This document shows positions 16,821-28,031 of a stretch of DNA of 44,370 bases, piece after piece. The stretch is from Tieghemiomyces parasiticus (Eukaryota > Kickxellomycota > Dimargaritomycetes > Dimargaritales > Dimargaritaceae). The position numbers and the translations under genes are program-made. Where the stretch lies: the NCBI GenBank assembly GCA_027575765.1, contig JANBPT010000323.1, positions 1 through 44,370 of the forward strand. Direction: 5' to 3'. The notes below the pieces were generated by a model. It was not told the origin of the DNA, did not search any database, and saw only the letters and a program-made list of their open reading frames with translations. Every line of letters begins with the position of its first letter. Position 1 is the stretch's first letter.

Positions 16821-19800
16821 GGCTGCTGGCCCGAGCACCGGGCTGTCGTAGGCGTAGCCCGTCGCAGGGGTTGGGAGGTGAGAGGAGGAGAAGGGTCACA
16901 AGCGTATGGAGGCGTGGCACCTTGGTTCTCTCAGCCGATAAAAGATTGACCTAGTTCCTTTCATCGGTAAATCCTACCTTCCCCCCCCCCGCCCATCTTT
17001 ATTCTTCACCTCCCCCTTGACAAATGACCAGCCTCATATCACTCGTTGCTCTGCACGTCGTTTTGTCCATAACGGGCTGGTCCCATCTTTGGCCAAAGTA
17101 CCGCATCAAATCCGCCCTGCCTCTCTACTGACATATCCGCCCCTGGCCCTTTACAACCAGTAGGTCCGAACGGTGACGGTGAGGCGTGAGTGAAGACGTC
17201 CTACGGGAACTAGCGGTAGTATCCGCGAGTCGACTAAGAGACCGGGCCGAAGGCCGAAGTTCGGCCAAGCGGCTGTGATCGACGAGAATGGTCAACGGCA
17301 GGTCATCCGCAGATACAGCGTCCGATGGTCGGGCTTAAAGCTAACGGCGAAAACCACCACCGTAGATATCCTATGCGGTGGGCTGTCAAAAGCAGGTGCC
17401 AATCCCGGGACAGCAAGGGCCCGCCGGCGGACGTCGAAGAGACAAGTAATTGCCAGGGGTGGGGTCCAAGAGCTTACCTTAGAGTTAATGTATACGCAAC
17501 CGGAGGTTGAGCAACCCGGGACGGGGGTGTTCCGGTGCACTGTGGTGATGGGGGGGATTACGTGCTAGGGATGAGCCACTAATTGAAAGGGAATAAGAGC
17601 GAAACAAGAACAGAATGAGTGGGCGAAGAGCAGAATACCGAATATTAGAGCAGTCCTACATCCAGCGCCGGATCCAGTTGATTCAAACACGATGCAAAAG
17701 GAAGGAACATACGCGAAGGAAGGAATAGCGCCAAAGGATTATGGAACGGAGGCCGTCCGTAATTTGGGCGTTCATGTTGGCCAGTCGTTCTATAGGACAT
17801 CATAGTGATAGGGTAACCACAGGGGCCCAAGCTTTCTAAAACCGAGGGGCGGAGTGTTAATGTGTGGAGATATATATTTTTTGTTTTATTTTTGGTGGCG
17901 TCTTGTAGCTTCTTAAAAGACCTGCCCTCTACAATTCCTTCTACCCATCGTGCCTGTGACGATGGAGACACGGGAAAGGTGGCGCTCCTGCAGAGAATGG
18001 AACCGAGTTGGTCGCGCAGACTCGGAGGTCGTTCACTAATCCGAAAACGGTTAGATCCGGAGGCTAAACGGGACACAATCGCAATGTGAGGCGCAGGAAG
18101 GCATCGAATTCTGCATGCAGGATAGCCATGCAAGGTGGCTGTGGCAGCACTGATCACTTACATACAAATGGAAAGACGGGCTAGAATAACATTATATTTT
18201 ATTAAAACGGGCGTGATTATGGTTACCTGGAGCAGGTGTGGACAAAAAAAAAAGGAACTGGAAACCTAGGGAGGCTGAACCCTTGTCCGTAAGAGCCCCT
18301 CGCCCCTCTAACCCGCCAAAAACCACAGGGGCCAACGGGGGCCATATGCAGGGAAGGAGTGTGAGAGGCGGGGTATGCGTTACTGGGAGAGCACCAGGGA
18401 TGGCCGGTTCGCCATCTCCAATGGGGGGGAGGACTATGGCAGTGGTTATGAAGGGGGGGTCGATCGTATGCCGACTGATGGCAGTCAGGCGCACAACGGG
18501 TCCGCCCGTGGCTCAAAATAAAGGGATATTGTAAGAGGGGCCGAACACGAGTGGGTCAGAAATAATGGGAGGATCGAGTTGGATTCGTCACGGTCTGCTT
18601 GATGTCGTAGCCTATCCAGTGCCGAAATTTCGCCAACGAAATAAGGTGGCGAGGGGCCCTTTGAACAACGGAAGGGATCTTGCAGGATGAGAACGACGGA
18701 CGTCCTGTCGTTGCGTACGAGATGTTGGCCAAATGGCCAGGTCGCGCTGACAAGGCACTCGCAATTAGGCTATCCGGTGCCAGATTAACCACAGGACTTA
18801 CACGGGCCAGGATCTCAAATTAGCATGACAGGGCAGGAGATCATGGGTACCGGCGACATTGGGATATAGTTACCATCCGCATATGGTGGATCTCTCCCAG
18901 CCCAATATACCTAGGCTATAATTGCTGGGGCAATTCACTTGGAAGCGACTCCTTCGGTTTGCCATTGTCTATCGACTACTCCATGTGTGTTGAGACCTCG
19001 AGGACTATGCGTACAATCAACATAGGGTGAAGTTTTTTAAGCACAAGTATGCCCGATACCACACTGTCCATTCGGCTTACCGTACGTATACAAGGCCCTA
19101 CCTTCGATCTCCCTGCGACCCATGCATCCGTCTCGAAATTAAATACGGAGATACATAGTTTAAATAATCAATCGACAGGGTCTCAACCACTATGAAACCT
19201 TACCTGCCGCTACCGTGGCAGCTCCCTGCCTGAAACCGACGGGTGAGAGAGAGATCACTATAAATAGGATATACGGGATTATACTTGGCACTCCTGTGAT
19301 TCACCAGAGCGAGAAGAAGCGTATGATTATCGCACCAATACCAATGGTAATCGCCGCAAGATTGGCCCCGAAAAGTGTGGAAGAAATAGCAGCGGCTCCA
19401 TGGGGTAGAAAAAGAGAGAGGCTAGGGAAGGTGCCCGTTTCCAGGCGACTAACTCATGTGGTCTGTTTCGCTGCAACGCTAATTGTGCAGCAACTGACCA
19501 CGCTGAAATGGATTATGTATGTTTATATCAATACTGTGGGAAACGAACACACATCAACCGACAAGGATGGATAAGGGAGGCCATAAGGCTGATGCAGAGA
19601 AAGAGAGGGTTGGGCCTTGTGCATGGTAAAACGGAAAAAGCGTGTGGAATGGAAATTAGTTGCGGCAAACAAAACGGAAAAAAAAAGCGAAAATATGCTA
19701 TGAAGTCTTCTAATAAGGATCGTTACTGTATCAGCGAGCAGAGGGCACCGTGGCCTCCGGTAAAATCTACCTAGCACGTCCAAGTGATCATTTCACTTAA

Positions 19801-19837
19801 TCCCCTTCACCACAATTGAGCTGGCTCAGCCGCGGCC
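16821..19837. other. 3-kb intergenic stretch, no supported gene
   Basis: Contains a C homopolymer near 16981-16990 and an A homopolymer near 18244. ORFs of 75-170 codons occur on both strands (for example 17645-18157 minus, 19215-19574 plus), but none has a domain, a convincing start or a second copy. A short hydrophobic minus-strand frame around 19270-19420 could be a membrane segment but has stops on both sides. No tRNA arms were found. Confidence 0.5.
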
Positions 19838-22800
19838 TCAGCGGCTCTCTTCCTCGGCCGGCGGTGGTTGAGTCGCAGCGGTTTTCGGTTTGAACGCCGG
19901 AATGGGCGCGACGTAATAAGCCGATCCTGGCCGCGAGCTGGGAGCGCTAGTTGGTACGGTCCGAGCCGGGACATTTGACATCCCGGTCATGGTCGACTGA
20001 GCCGGGGCATCTCGCTGCGAGATATGGGCGGCCGGTGCATTTCCGCTGTGTCCCAAGTAGGCATCACGGCCTTTATACCGCAGACCAGCGGCGGTCATAG
20101 TAGTCGCGGCGGAGGGTCCCTGGGAAGTCGAGGGTAACTGGGGTCGCCGGGAGGGCATACCGACGGGATCGAGGAGGGCACGGAGGTTACGCGAGCGCTC
20201 AGAGGTCATGGCGGTATGGAGGCGGCGCCGTTCGAACGGGTCGGTAACAGCGCCGGTGGATGAGGCGGAACCTGCGAGGTCATTGCCAGGTGACACTGAG
20301 TATGCAGCAAGGTCGCCTAGGCGGGAGCGGAGTCCCGGTCCTGTGGGGTTACCCGGCGGCTTTTTGGAGGATGGTCCGGCGGCACCTTGGCTACTAGCCG
20401 GTACTAGCGATGCCATGGAGGCCATGGCCGAATGGCTAGTACGTCGTTGGATTGGTAATGTAACGTCGTCCAATACCTTGTCCTTCCCGTTATTCCGAGT
20501 CGCCGACCGCTTAGGCGACCGAGAGGGGACAGGGAGGGCTGACGTTGATCGCGCGAGCGGGTTCTGGTTCAGGCTCAGAAAGTTGTTGGAGGACTCCCCT
20601 GACGCCAGGTTAGGGCCCGAATTACCGGTGGAGCGGTTCTCAATACCTTCGATGCGCTGACTCATGAGCAGAATGGCCTTTTGGATGGTCAGCTGGTTCT
20701 CCTGCATTGAGTGGAACATGGCCTTCAGATCATTGATGGTCTGGGGTAACATATTGATGCGTTCCTTGGTCTCGTCATCGAGGCAGCCGCGGTACACTAC
20801 ATCCGAGTCGATGGTCGACAGGTTTTCGTCCATGTCGTTGGTTTGACTTTTCCCGTTCTCGTCCTCGTCGTCGTCCTCATCTTCCTCGTCATCATTATCC
20901 AAATCCTCGTCGTCCTCACCCTCGTCATCAGAGGAGGACCCAGGATCCGTGGTGATAACATGGCTGTCGGCGTCCAAGTCAAGAGACTCCACGTCGTTGT
21001 CGTCGGTATGGGACAGCCGATCGGGCACTCTATGCTGGGGGAAATGGCCAGCTCCGTGCATTCCGGATTTGGTGGCCAATCCTGAGCCCACCAACTGCCG
21101 CGGTTCGGACTCCGATGCGGCCGCGAGAATCGGACCCGTGGCTGCATTGCGGTGGACCGTCGGTTGGCGGTGACGCTCGCGGTAGCCGTGCAGGCTCCAC
21201 GGATGGTGCTGGCGCTTCGGTTGGGGCTGGCCCGGAGGCTGGAGGTGACTGTGGACAGGGCCCGGCGGCACAGGCCCGCGGTGGTGATCATTACGTCGGA
21301 CGGCCGCCGCTGACGGTCGGCGCTTCTTATGCCGTGGGGAACGGGTCATACCAAGCCCCATCGCCTTGGCCACAAAGTCCTCGTCGGGTGAGTAGTGATG
21401 AAGGTCCTTAGTCGTCGTCCGTTCCAAGTCGTAACTATTACTACGGCCCAGCCGCTTCCGGTCATCGTCAAACCGGTAGGGGTTGCGGGCACTGGACAGG
21501 AACCGCGGGTGCCGGTGGTCCATATCGGGCTCCGACTGGCGCGAGTCGACACTGGTGCGCGTTTCCTCGTCCACTCGGGTTTCGTTGCTGAGGACCGTAG
21601 AGTACGGGCCGATTCCCCCGGCGTTACCGTTGGAATCGATTGAACGAGCACCGCGCCGGGTCCCCGCAAACGGGCGAGCGGTAGTCTTGTTCGGACGGCC
21701 CTCTAGCAGTGGCGGTGCCGCGCCGTCGACGTCACTCTCAGGGATCTCGATAACTTGGGCGTCGGGCGGGGACGCCGGTTTGCGGGTTACTGACGCGGCG
21801 GACCGGCTGGACACGGCCAGGGTGTGCGAGGAATCGCCAGTCACCCTGCCGTCGCCCCGTTTGGCCTTACCGTTAACCGTGGCGTCTCCGCTTGGAAGTT
21901 TTCCTTTCGAGCCGGGGCCACTGCCATCGCCATCGCGACCAGACCCACTGCCGCGACCGCACCCGTCTAGACTGGAAGCAGCTTGGCGGGCCGCCAGGCG
22001 TAACTGGCGCTTCTCCTGGCGGCGGGCCTCCCTACGGGCCTCGCGCTGGGCCTGCTGGACGAGCTGGATCTCTTTCCGACGGCGCAGCTTCATAGCCTGC
22101 CACACCACCGTGAACTCACGACCGACGATGATGGACGGCAGGGCAATGAGTAACAGCCCGATGGCGATGAGTGGGAAGGTGAAGATCTTGCCGCCCACGG
22201 TCTTGGGGGCCACGTCGCCGAAGCCAGTGGTGGTGACCGCTACGGACGCGAACCAAAGCGCAGCCGGGATACTGTCAAATTGCGAGGGGTCACCGACCCG
22301 GTTGATGAAAACCCCCTGGGCCGCGTCCCATTGGCCGCGCTCAAAGTAGTACAGGATGGTAGAGAAGATGAGCATAGCCATAATCATAAAGAAGATAAGA
22401 GCCATCAGAGCATCGATACTGCGCCGGGTGGCGATGAGCATCACCTCGACCGACAGCTGCAGGAGGTTGGAGTACTTGAACACGCTGAATACCCGGAAGA
22501 GACGGAGCAGTCGGATCGCGGTGAAGCGAAACTCAAAGGTCCGGTCCCGGTCCACACCCAACTCAATATAGTACGGGATGATGGCCACCAGGTCCACGAC
22601 CGTTAGCACCGAAAAGACGTGGCGGAAGAGCTGGCGGCGGTTGTCACTGTGCGCGATGAGACGCAGGATGAACTCGGCGGTGAAGATACCCACGATCGCC
22701 GACTCAAACACAAACCACGCCTCCGGATGGGGGACCAGCAGGGAGGGAATGGTCTCGATGATGGTGACAACTGTGCCAGAAATGATGACAAACACGATAA

Positions 22801-24811
22801 ACACGCTGATGGCGAAGGCGCACCATCCTGAGGAAGGGTCCTCCATTAACAAGAACAGTTCGCGTTTCCACCAGCACCGCATCTGGGCAGCCTCGTTGTT
22901 GCGCATCACGGGGGCCAGTGGGTTCATGGCGGCCGGTAAGGGGTGGTGGTAGTAGCGCATCGGGGGCCGCCGGCGGCTGGCGGAATTACGCGGGGACGCC
23001 TCCTGGTCTGCCGGCGGAACCTGGTCGGTGTCTGTGTTCGGCCCGGCTGTCCTCTCGGCCCGCCGTTTGTGACGCGCCCGTCGGGACAGGGACATGCCCC
23101 TGGAGGAATCGTGCATGATGTCTGAGGGCCGGACCGGTCCGCCCAACGGGTAGTTATCGGCGGGGGCGTGCGGGACGGTGGAGCGCCGACGGGTGCGTGG
23201 GATCCCGGGCTCCGTGACATTGGCCACGGGACTAAGCACGCCCGGTGCGTCCCGTCGTTCGGACTCAGTCGACGAGGATGCCGTACTGGTTGATTCGGAT
23301 TCCGATGATGACGAGGAAAGGCTGCGCGGACGTCGGCGAAGACCTGACCGAGTCGCGGCGCCATAGGCCGGGATGTCCATTATACCGGTGGCGGCCCCAG
23401 AGTGGGCATCAAGGGTGGGGAGTCCGAACAGCGGGTCATGGAAAAGACCCACGTTCTCCACTGCCATCTCGAAAGGGTGTAGGGAGGGGCTCTCCCCATA
23501 GCGTGTAAGCCGGGAATGCACGCGACTTCGCGACCGGCGGGGCCGCGTCACGCGGTTCGGCGGCCCATCATTGTAGAGATGGTATGCGTGCGGAGGGGTG
23601 GCGGAAACATCGGCAGCCGATCGGTCGGCGGCGATCCTGTTCGCTTCTTCCGTGGTGGCCGGGCCTATGGGGCGGGCCTCCGGCACATTGATGGCGGTGG
23701 TGGAGTAGCGACGCAGCGGCTGGTCGTGGTCGCCAAACACGTTGCGCCGGGCATCGGCGTCATAGGCCCGGCCGTCGGGCATGATACCGTCGGCGATGGT
23801 AACTATACCACTGTGCGCTCCGCGGGTGTGGTGGGCACCGTTCTCTCCGCTCGACCCGCGCGTATTGCCGAACCGACGGGCCAAGAGGGCGAACGGGTTT
23901 CGAGTGGACGAGCTAGCGGGCGATGTGGTGGGTGACCGGTCAGAAGCACGGTGGTAACGGCGCTGAGATGTGTAGTCCGGGTCAATGACGTCGAAGGGTA
24001 GGAAAGTGAGCCCCCCGCCACCACCGTTGTTAGTGCCGTTATCAACCTCGGCATTAGCAGAGTCGTCCCGACCCGAGAGGGCGGAGGGACGACGAGCTCG
24101 GGCTGTCGCAGATTGCGCCAATGAGGCATCACCGGCGGTGTCAGCCGGGCGTGGGCCGTCCGGCTCGGGCAACATGGGGGCAGTGTCAGAAGAGGAGCGT
24201 GGATAGTAGCCTGCCGAGCGGCGTCCAGAGGCACCCCGCGGGGCGTCGTCCATGGAATCGCGGCCACTGGGGACGTAGACGGGGTCTGAGGTGGTGAGGT
24301 CGTGATGCGTGATAGTAGTCGCTTCCCCCAAATGGAGGGTTGCTGAGGAACGAGAGACAGGCTGTGCCGGTGTCGCAAGAGTGGAGACGGAAGTAGCCGC
24401 CGGCAGGGACGCAGGCGAGTGGTGGAACGGTGGGGCTGTGGAGGTAATGAGATGTGAACCGGCGACGGGGAAGGCGCGGGCGGAATGGGGAGAAAGGGTG
24501 GGAGACCGGCTAGAGTGGGCAGTCGGGTGGGGGGCATTGGTATTTATATTGAGGGACCCGGCGTGGCCCGTGGCGCCGTCGATCGACTCTGCCACAGTGC
24601 TCGGTGATAACAAGTTTCCCGGCGGGGCAGTGCTGGGCGCGGCCCTTGGCGACACGGGTGTTCTGCAGTCACTTGGCTGCCAGTCACCCCCGCCCGCGTC
24701 CTCGTCGTCGTCCTCTTCGGGTGGGTCTTCGTAGTCACCCGCCGAAGACGACGGTGACTGGGAAGCGGAGGTCACCGGCATTTTTCCATGATGTGAAGGA
24801 TCCGGATGCAT
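19838..24811 (-). CDS. Voltage-gated (Kv-type) potassium channel with very long disordered tails
   Basis: One frame of 1657 codons runs from ATG 24811 to TGA at 19838. An ion-transport core of six helices sits in the middle: S1 about 660-686, S2 about 694-720, S3 about 732-750, S4 about 759-779, S5 about 797-822, pore and S6 to about 898. S4 reads AIRLLRLFRVFSVFK, with Arg at every third position. The selectivity filter is TTTGFGD (860-866), so Phe replaces the usual Tyr. S6 has IALPSIIVG, where animal Kv channels have a PVP bend. A basic, Gln/Arg-rich helix follows (to about 960). The tail has an acidic run (about 1294-1320) and a probable coiled coil (about 1346-1388) that could mediate tetramer contacts. 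The first about 640 residues are Ser/Pro/Asp-rich without a T1 domain. Expected role: K+ efflux across the plasma or an endomembrane. The second Met (24781) is an alternative start. Confidence 0.93.
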   Translation of the reverse strand: MHPDPSHHGKMPVTSASQSPSSSAGDYEDPPEEDDDEDAGGGDWQPSDCRTPVSPRAAPSTAPPGNLLSPSTVAESIDGATGHAGSLNINTNAPHPTAHSSRSPTLSPHSARAFPVAGSHLITSTAPPFHHSPASLPAATSVSTLATPAQPVSRSSATLHLGEATTITHHDLTTSDPVYVPSGRDSMDDAPRGASGRRSAGYYPRSSSDTAPMLPEPDGPRPADTAGDASLAQSATARARRPSALSGRDDSANAEVDNGTNNGGGGGLTFLPFDVIDPDYTSQRRYHRASDRSPTTSPASSSTRNPFALLARRFGNTRGSSGENGAHHTRGAHSGIVTIADGIMPDGRAYDADARRNVFGDHDQPLRRYSTTAINVPEARPIGPATTEEANRIAADRSAADVSATPPHAYHLYNDGPPNRVTRPRRSRSRVHSRLTRYGESPSLHPFEMAVENVGLFHDPLFGLPTLDAHSGAATGIMDIPAYGAATRSGLRRRPRSLSSSSSESESTSTASSSTESERRDAPGVLSPVANVTEPGIPRTRRRSTVPHAPADNYPLGGPVRPSDIMHDSSRGMSLSRRARHKRRAERTAGPNTDTDQVPPADQEASPRNSASRRRPPMRYYHHPLPAAMNPLAPVMRNNEAAQMRCWWKRELFLLMEDPSSGWCAFAISVFIVFVIISGTVVTIIETIPSLLVPHPEAWFVFESAIVGIFTAEFILRLIAHSDNRRQLFRHVFSVLTVVDLVAIIPYYIELGVDRDRTFEFRFTAIRLLRLFRVFSVFKYSNLLQLSVEVMLIATRRSIDALMALIFFMIMAMLIFSTILYYFERGQWDAAQGVFINRVGDPSQFDSIPAALWFASVAVTTTGFGDVAPKTVGGKIFTFPLIAIGLLLIALPSIIVGREFTVVWQAMKLRRRKEIQLVQQAQREARREARRQEKRQLRLAARQAASSLDGCGRGSGSGRDGDGSGPGSKGKLPSGDATVNGKAKRGDGRVTGDSSHTLAVSSRSAASVTRKPASPPDAQVIEIPESDVDGAAPPLLEGRPNKTTARPFAGTRRGARSIDSNGNAGGIGPYSTVLSNETRVDEETRTSVDSRQSEPDMDHRHPRFLSSARNPYRFDDDRKRLGRSNSYDLERTTTKDLHHYSPDEDFVAKAMGLGMTRSPRHKKRRPSAAAVRRNDHHRGPVPPGPVHSHLQPPGQPQPKRQHHPWSLHGYRERHRQPTVHRNAATGPILAAASESEPRQLVGSGLATKSGMHGAGHFPQHRVPDRLSHTDDNDVESLDLDADSHVITTDPGSSSDDEGEDDEDLDNDDEEDEDDDEDENGKSQTNDMDENLSTIDSDVVYRGCLDDETKERINMLPQTINDLKAMFHSMQENQLTIQKAILLMSQRIEGIENRSTGNSGPNLASGESSNNFLSLNQNPLARSTSALPVPSRSPKRSATRNNGKDKVLDDVTLPIQRRTSHSAMASMASLVPASSQGAAGPSSKKPPGNPTGPGLRSRLGDLAAYSVSPGNDLAGSASSTGAVTDPFERRRLHTAMTSERSRNLRALLDPVGMPSRRPQLPSTSQGPSAATTMTAAGLRYKGRDAYLGHSGNAPAAHISQRDAPAQSTMTGMSNVPARTVPTSAPSSRPGSAYYVAPIPAFKPKTAATQPPPAEEESR

Positions 24812-27800
24812 TCGCTTGGTCAGCTTCTAGAAATCGCCCACTGCCAGATGATATATTAAGTGGTGGGTGCTTGTTCGACAAAGGGACGACACACGTCGAC
24901 CGGTCCTGTTGAGAGGGGAAGGGGGGGAGGCGGTGTAGCGCAAAATAGAGTGTGCAGCCAGGGAGTCTGCAATAAAGCGGCAAGGGGTAGTTGTTTTCGA
25001 CTGGCACGGGGAGTCTGGCGCGTGAAGGATGGTGATGAAAGGAGGCAAGAGTGGGAGTGAGGGTCGCAGGATTCGCTGCGATAATCAAGAGTGTCACCCA
25101 GGAAATCTCCACATTAATGTCCCAAAAAAAAAAAGCGCACAGAAGTGAGCAGTGGAATCCAGGGGGGGCGACAAGGAAGCGAAATTCTCACGCAATCGGG
25201 AAGCTAGCGTGTAAGGAGACCAAGTTGCCTATCGCCAGATGCGGAGGTTGCGATGCGGTGAGATGCTAGGAATGCAGAGGGAACTGATGAGCGGAATGGG
25301 CGTGGTTGGGACAAGAGAAAAAGAGAGAAAAAAGGGGGGAGCACGGGCTAAGGTTAACGCTGGTCTTTGGCACCAGTAGCGTGATGGTGTTCCGAAACCA
25401 ATGGAGAGACAAGTGGTGGGATGGGCACGATAGGGAGGATAACGGGACAGCCCTAGCAAAGTGGATGAGGAGAGCAATACGGTCTATAAGAGATAGGGGC
25501 GGGGCTACCACGGGCCTTTTATGCCTGTCTCGGGGTTTCACAGAAGGAGCGCTTTCCCGTCGCTCGGATAGCCGGCTGACCCCACTCCCATGCGTGTCTG
25601 GCAGGAGCATACAGGCTTAGACCTCACTTTCCCCAATGCTGCCGACTCGCAGCAATCGACCAAGCGGAGCAGGCGGTGTGCAACACTACCGGTGTCGCGC
25701 GCGATAGACCCCTCCCCATCTTGTGCCTCCGAGCCGCCTCGTCGTCCTCTTCGCCTCGCCAAGACCGGTTTGGCCGACAGTGCATACAAAATACACCTTG
25801 GCGGGAGAAGGTGCATAGAGCATGGTGCCTGCAGGTCCTGTGGCCAACGCCTACGATGCTGGCGGCGCGGTATTCCCGCTTCTGTCGTCCTGTGCGTCCC
25901 TGGCCGGGGCACTCCATTGGTACACCCAGAACACAGTGGTCCTTCCCTCCCTTTCCTCCCTTCCCCATCCGACGTCGAAGCGACCGCCATCCGCCCGAAG
26001 GGAAGTGTGGCGCCACCGGCCCTCGTCGCGATAGGCACGGCCTACTACGGTTCCCTCCATATTTCTCTTACTGCCAGGTACGTTTTCTGCTCACTCTCTG
26101 CCAGTGCAACGGTTTTCGACCCCCCCCTTTTGTACGTCTCTAGCGACCCCTGGCGTCGAGAATTGTCAACGTCGAATGAAAATTTTGCAGAGTGCTGGAC
26201 GGCCAGTCAACCCTTGCAGAGCAGTTCATCGTTATATAGAAGATGGATGACGACCGTGGGAGCCAATATTCCAGGCAATGCACGAGGAGTGAGTGCACGG
26301 TACTCATGGCTGTTTGCTGAGGGCAATGTAGGGCTTAAAGGGCCCCAACGGATCCCTAATGAATGGTTACCATCACTCAACTGCGCGTCGGTTCAGTGGG
26401 TGCACCGATTAAAAATCGGCTGAGTGTGGCAGGCTACATAGAGGTCCACCTTCCGGTACTAGAATGGGTCCAGCACAAAACACGGGCCGATTTGTCCACG
26501 ATCATTTGATAGTCGGTGTGCTTGAACATAGCTTGTTAAAGTGGATATGGCGACAGGTTGTGAATCTGCCAACGTTACCTTCTCAGTTGGATATATCGCC
26601 GGGTTTCGGCGGCGGCGCTGAGATTACCAGTGAGCGAGGCCAGGGAGGCGGAGTGGCAACCAGCTTCCTTACCGTCAGCGTCAGCTGACCTTGCGCCGTG
26701 CAGGGCTACGTCAGAGTCGACGATGGCCCGCGAGAGATAAATGGATATAGGTAGAGTGACACACTGGCCCTGCAGCCATCTAATCCTTGGATAGCACGCT
26801 AGAGTGTGCAACATCCCAATGGCCAATCTTTAGCGCCTGTAATCGAGGCGGTAAGAACGAGGTCACGGTGTGGGGACATGACGACCATCACCTTGCACGG
26901 TGCCTTAAAACCAATAGCCAAGACATCCATCACGCTGACTATGTACTTGCGCCACTAATGAGCTCGAACGGAATGCCCTTTTGGAACACCTGCAGACAAA
27001 CCTGCCATCCATTCCGCCAATGCATGCAGGGGAGCCGACCATGGCACTCGTAAGGCCCTAGAGGCCATCCCGAAACAGTGACGAGAAAAACCCCCCAACT
27101 GATTGCTGACCCCCGAATGTCATATAGCATTGAACAAAGCGTGGGTATTGGGGCTAGGGCCAGGCCGGGGGCGGGTGGGTAGGGGGTTTAGTTTCTTTAC
27201 TACGCCATACCATGTCTGGCTGTACACACGTGTGTGCCGAGACTCAAGCCTAGCGTTTAATATTGAATTTATCCGGGATGGTGTGTCAAGCACGTTGGAG
27301 GGTAGGGGTCGTGGTGAGCGGACGAAGCGTCATTAGCGCCAGCTAGCGCCGCCCAGCACTGCAAAAGGAAGCGACGGTGGACCATACCCATGACAGCACG
27401 GCAGTCTGTGACAGGGTAAGTTACATCCGAAGGTCACGTCCCTAGCCGCCAATCCCACCCCCTAGGGTCTTCCGCCTGTTTGCAGGTGAGGCCCGCGAGT
27501 CGGTGTGGCGTATTTTATATTTTATTTTCCAGGGTGTACGCCCTCCCCCCGGCCTGCTCTTCTCATGTCTTACCTGGGCCTTGGCTTGCCCGGCTTCACC
27601 TTCGCCCCTGACGCGAACGCCGCGTCTACCCGCCACCCTTGCTCCATGATTTCTGCAGCCGAATGTCATGAGTTGTGACGGTTGAAAAATTAACCGGCCA
27701 TATTCATGTCAGTTACACTCTGTGTCTAGCTTGAAAGAGGACGTTTTATTGCGGCGTGTAACGCCAAAGCTGAGACGTTTCATCCGTCTCGGCTCGAAAG

Positions 27801-28031
27801 GACTACCAGCGTAATGAAAGTGCGTGCGGTTCAACCTGACCAGTAGCGACAAATAGCCCCTCATCCTCACCCTACACCTATTATCCGACTGTGTGAATTC
27901 AACCTGGCCAGCATCCCACCCAGGCCGGGAAGACAGATTGTCTGGTCCCTTCATGGAAAATTAGATACTGACATTTATAGCTTGGGCCCGGCCAGTGGCG
28001 CTAGGTACCAGTAATCTGAGTTCGGGTCCAT
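24812..28031. other. 3.2-kb intergenic stretch, no supported gene
   Basis: On the minus strand about 24830-25500 is CT-rich and probably the 5' leader and promoter of the channel gene, with a weak TATA (CTTATAGACC near 25490). Overlapping ORFs on both strands at 25538-26423 are incompatible with each other and show no domain. About 26430-28030 holds only short frames. No RNA gene was recognised. Confidence 0.45.

Noticed and set aside
17645..18157. 170-codon minus-strand ORF, and a plus-strand hydrophobic start at 17862
   Set aside because: The minus-strand ORF has no domain or promoter. The hydrophobic plus-strand frame would need a GTG start, and the overlapping ATG frame stops after 18 codons.
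19215..19574. 119-codon plus-strand ORF and a hydrophobic minus-strand frame over the same bases
   Set aside because: The hydrophobic frame is cut by stops on both sides and no splice pair joins it to anything. The plus-strand frame has no recognised feature.
25538..26423. Overlapping ORFs of 155-277 codons on both strands
   Set aside because: They exclude one another, lack domains and have random-looking composition. GC-rich DNA gives long chance frames.
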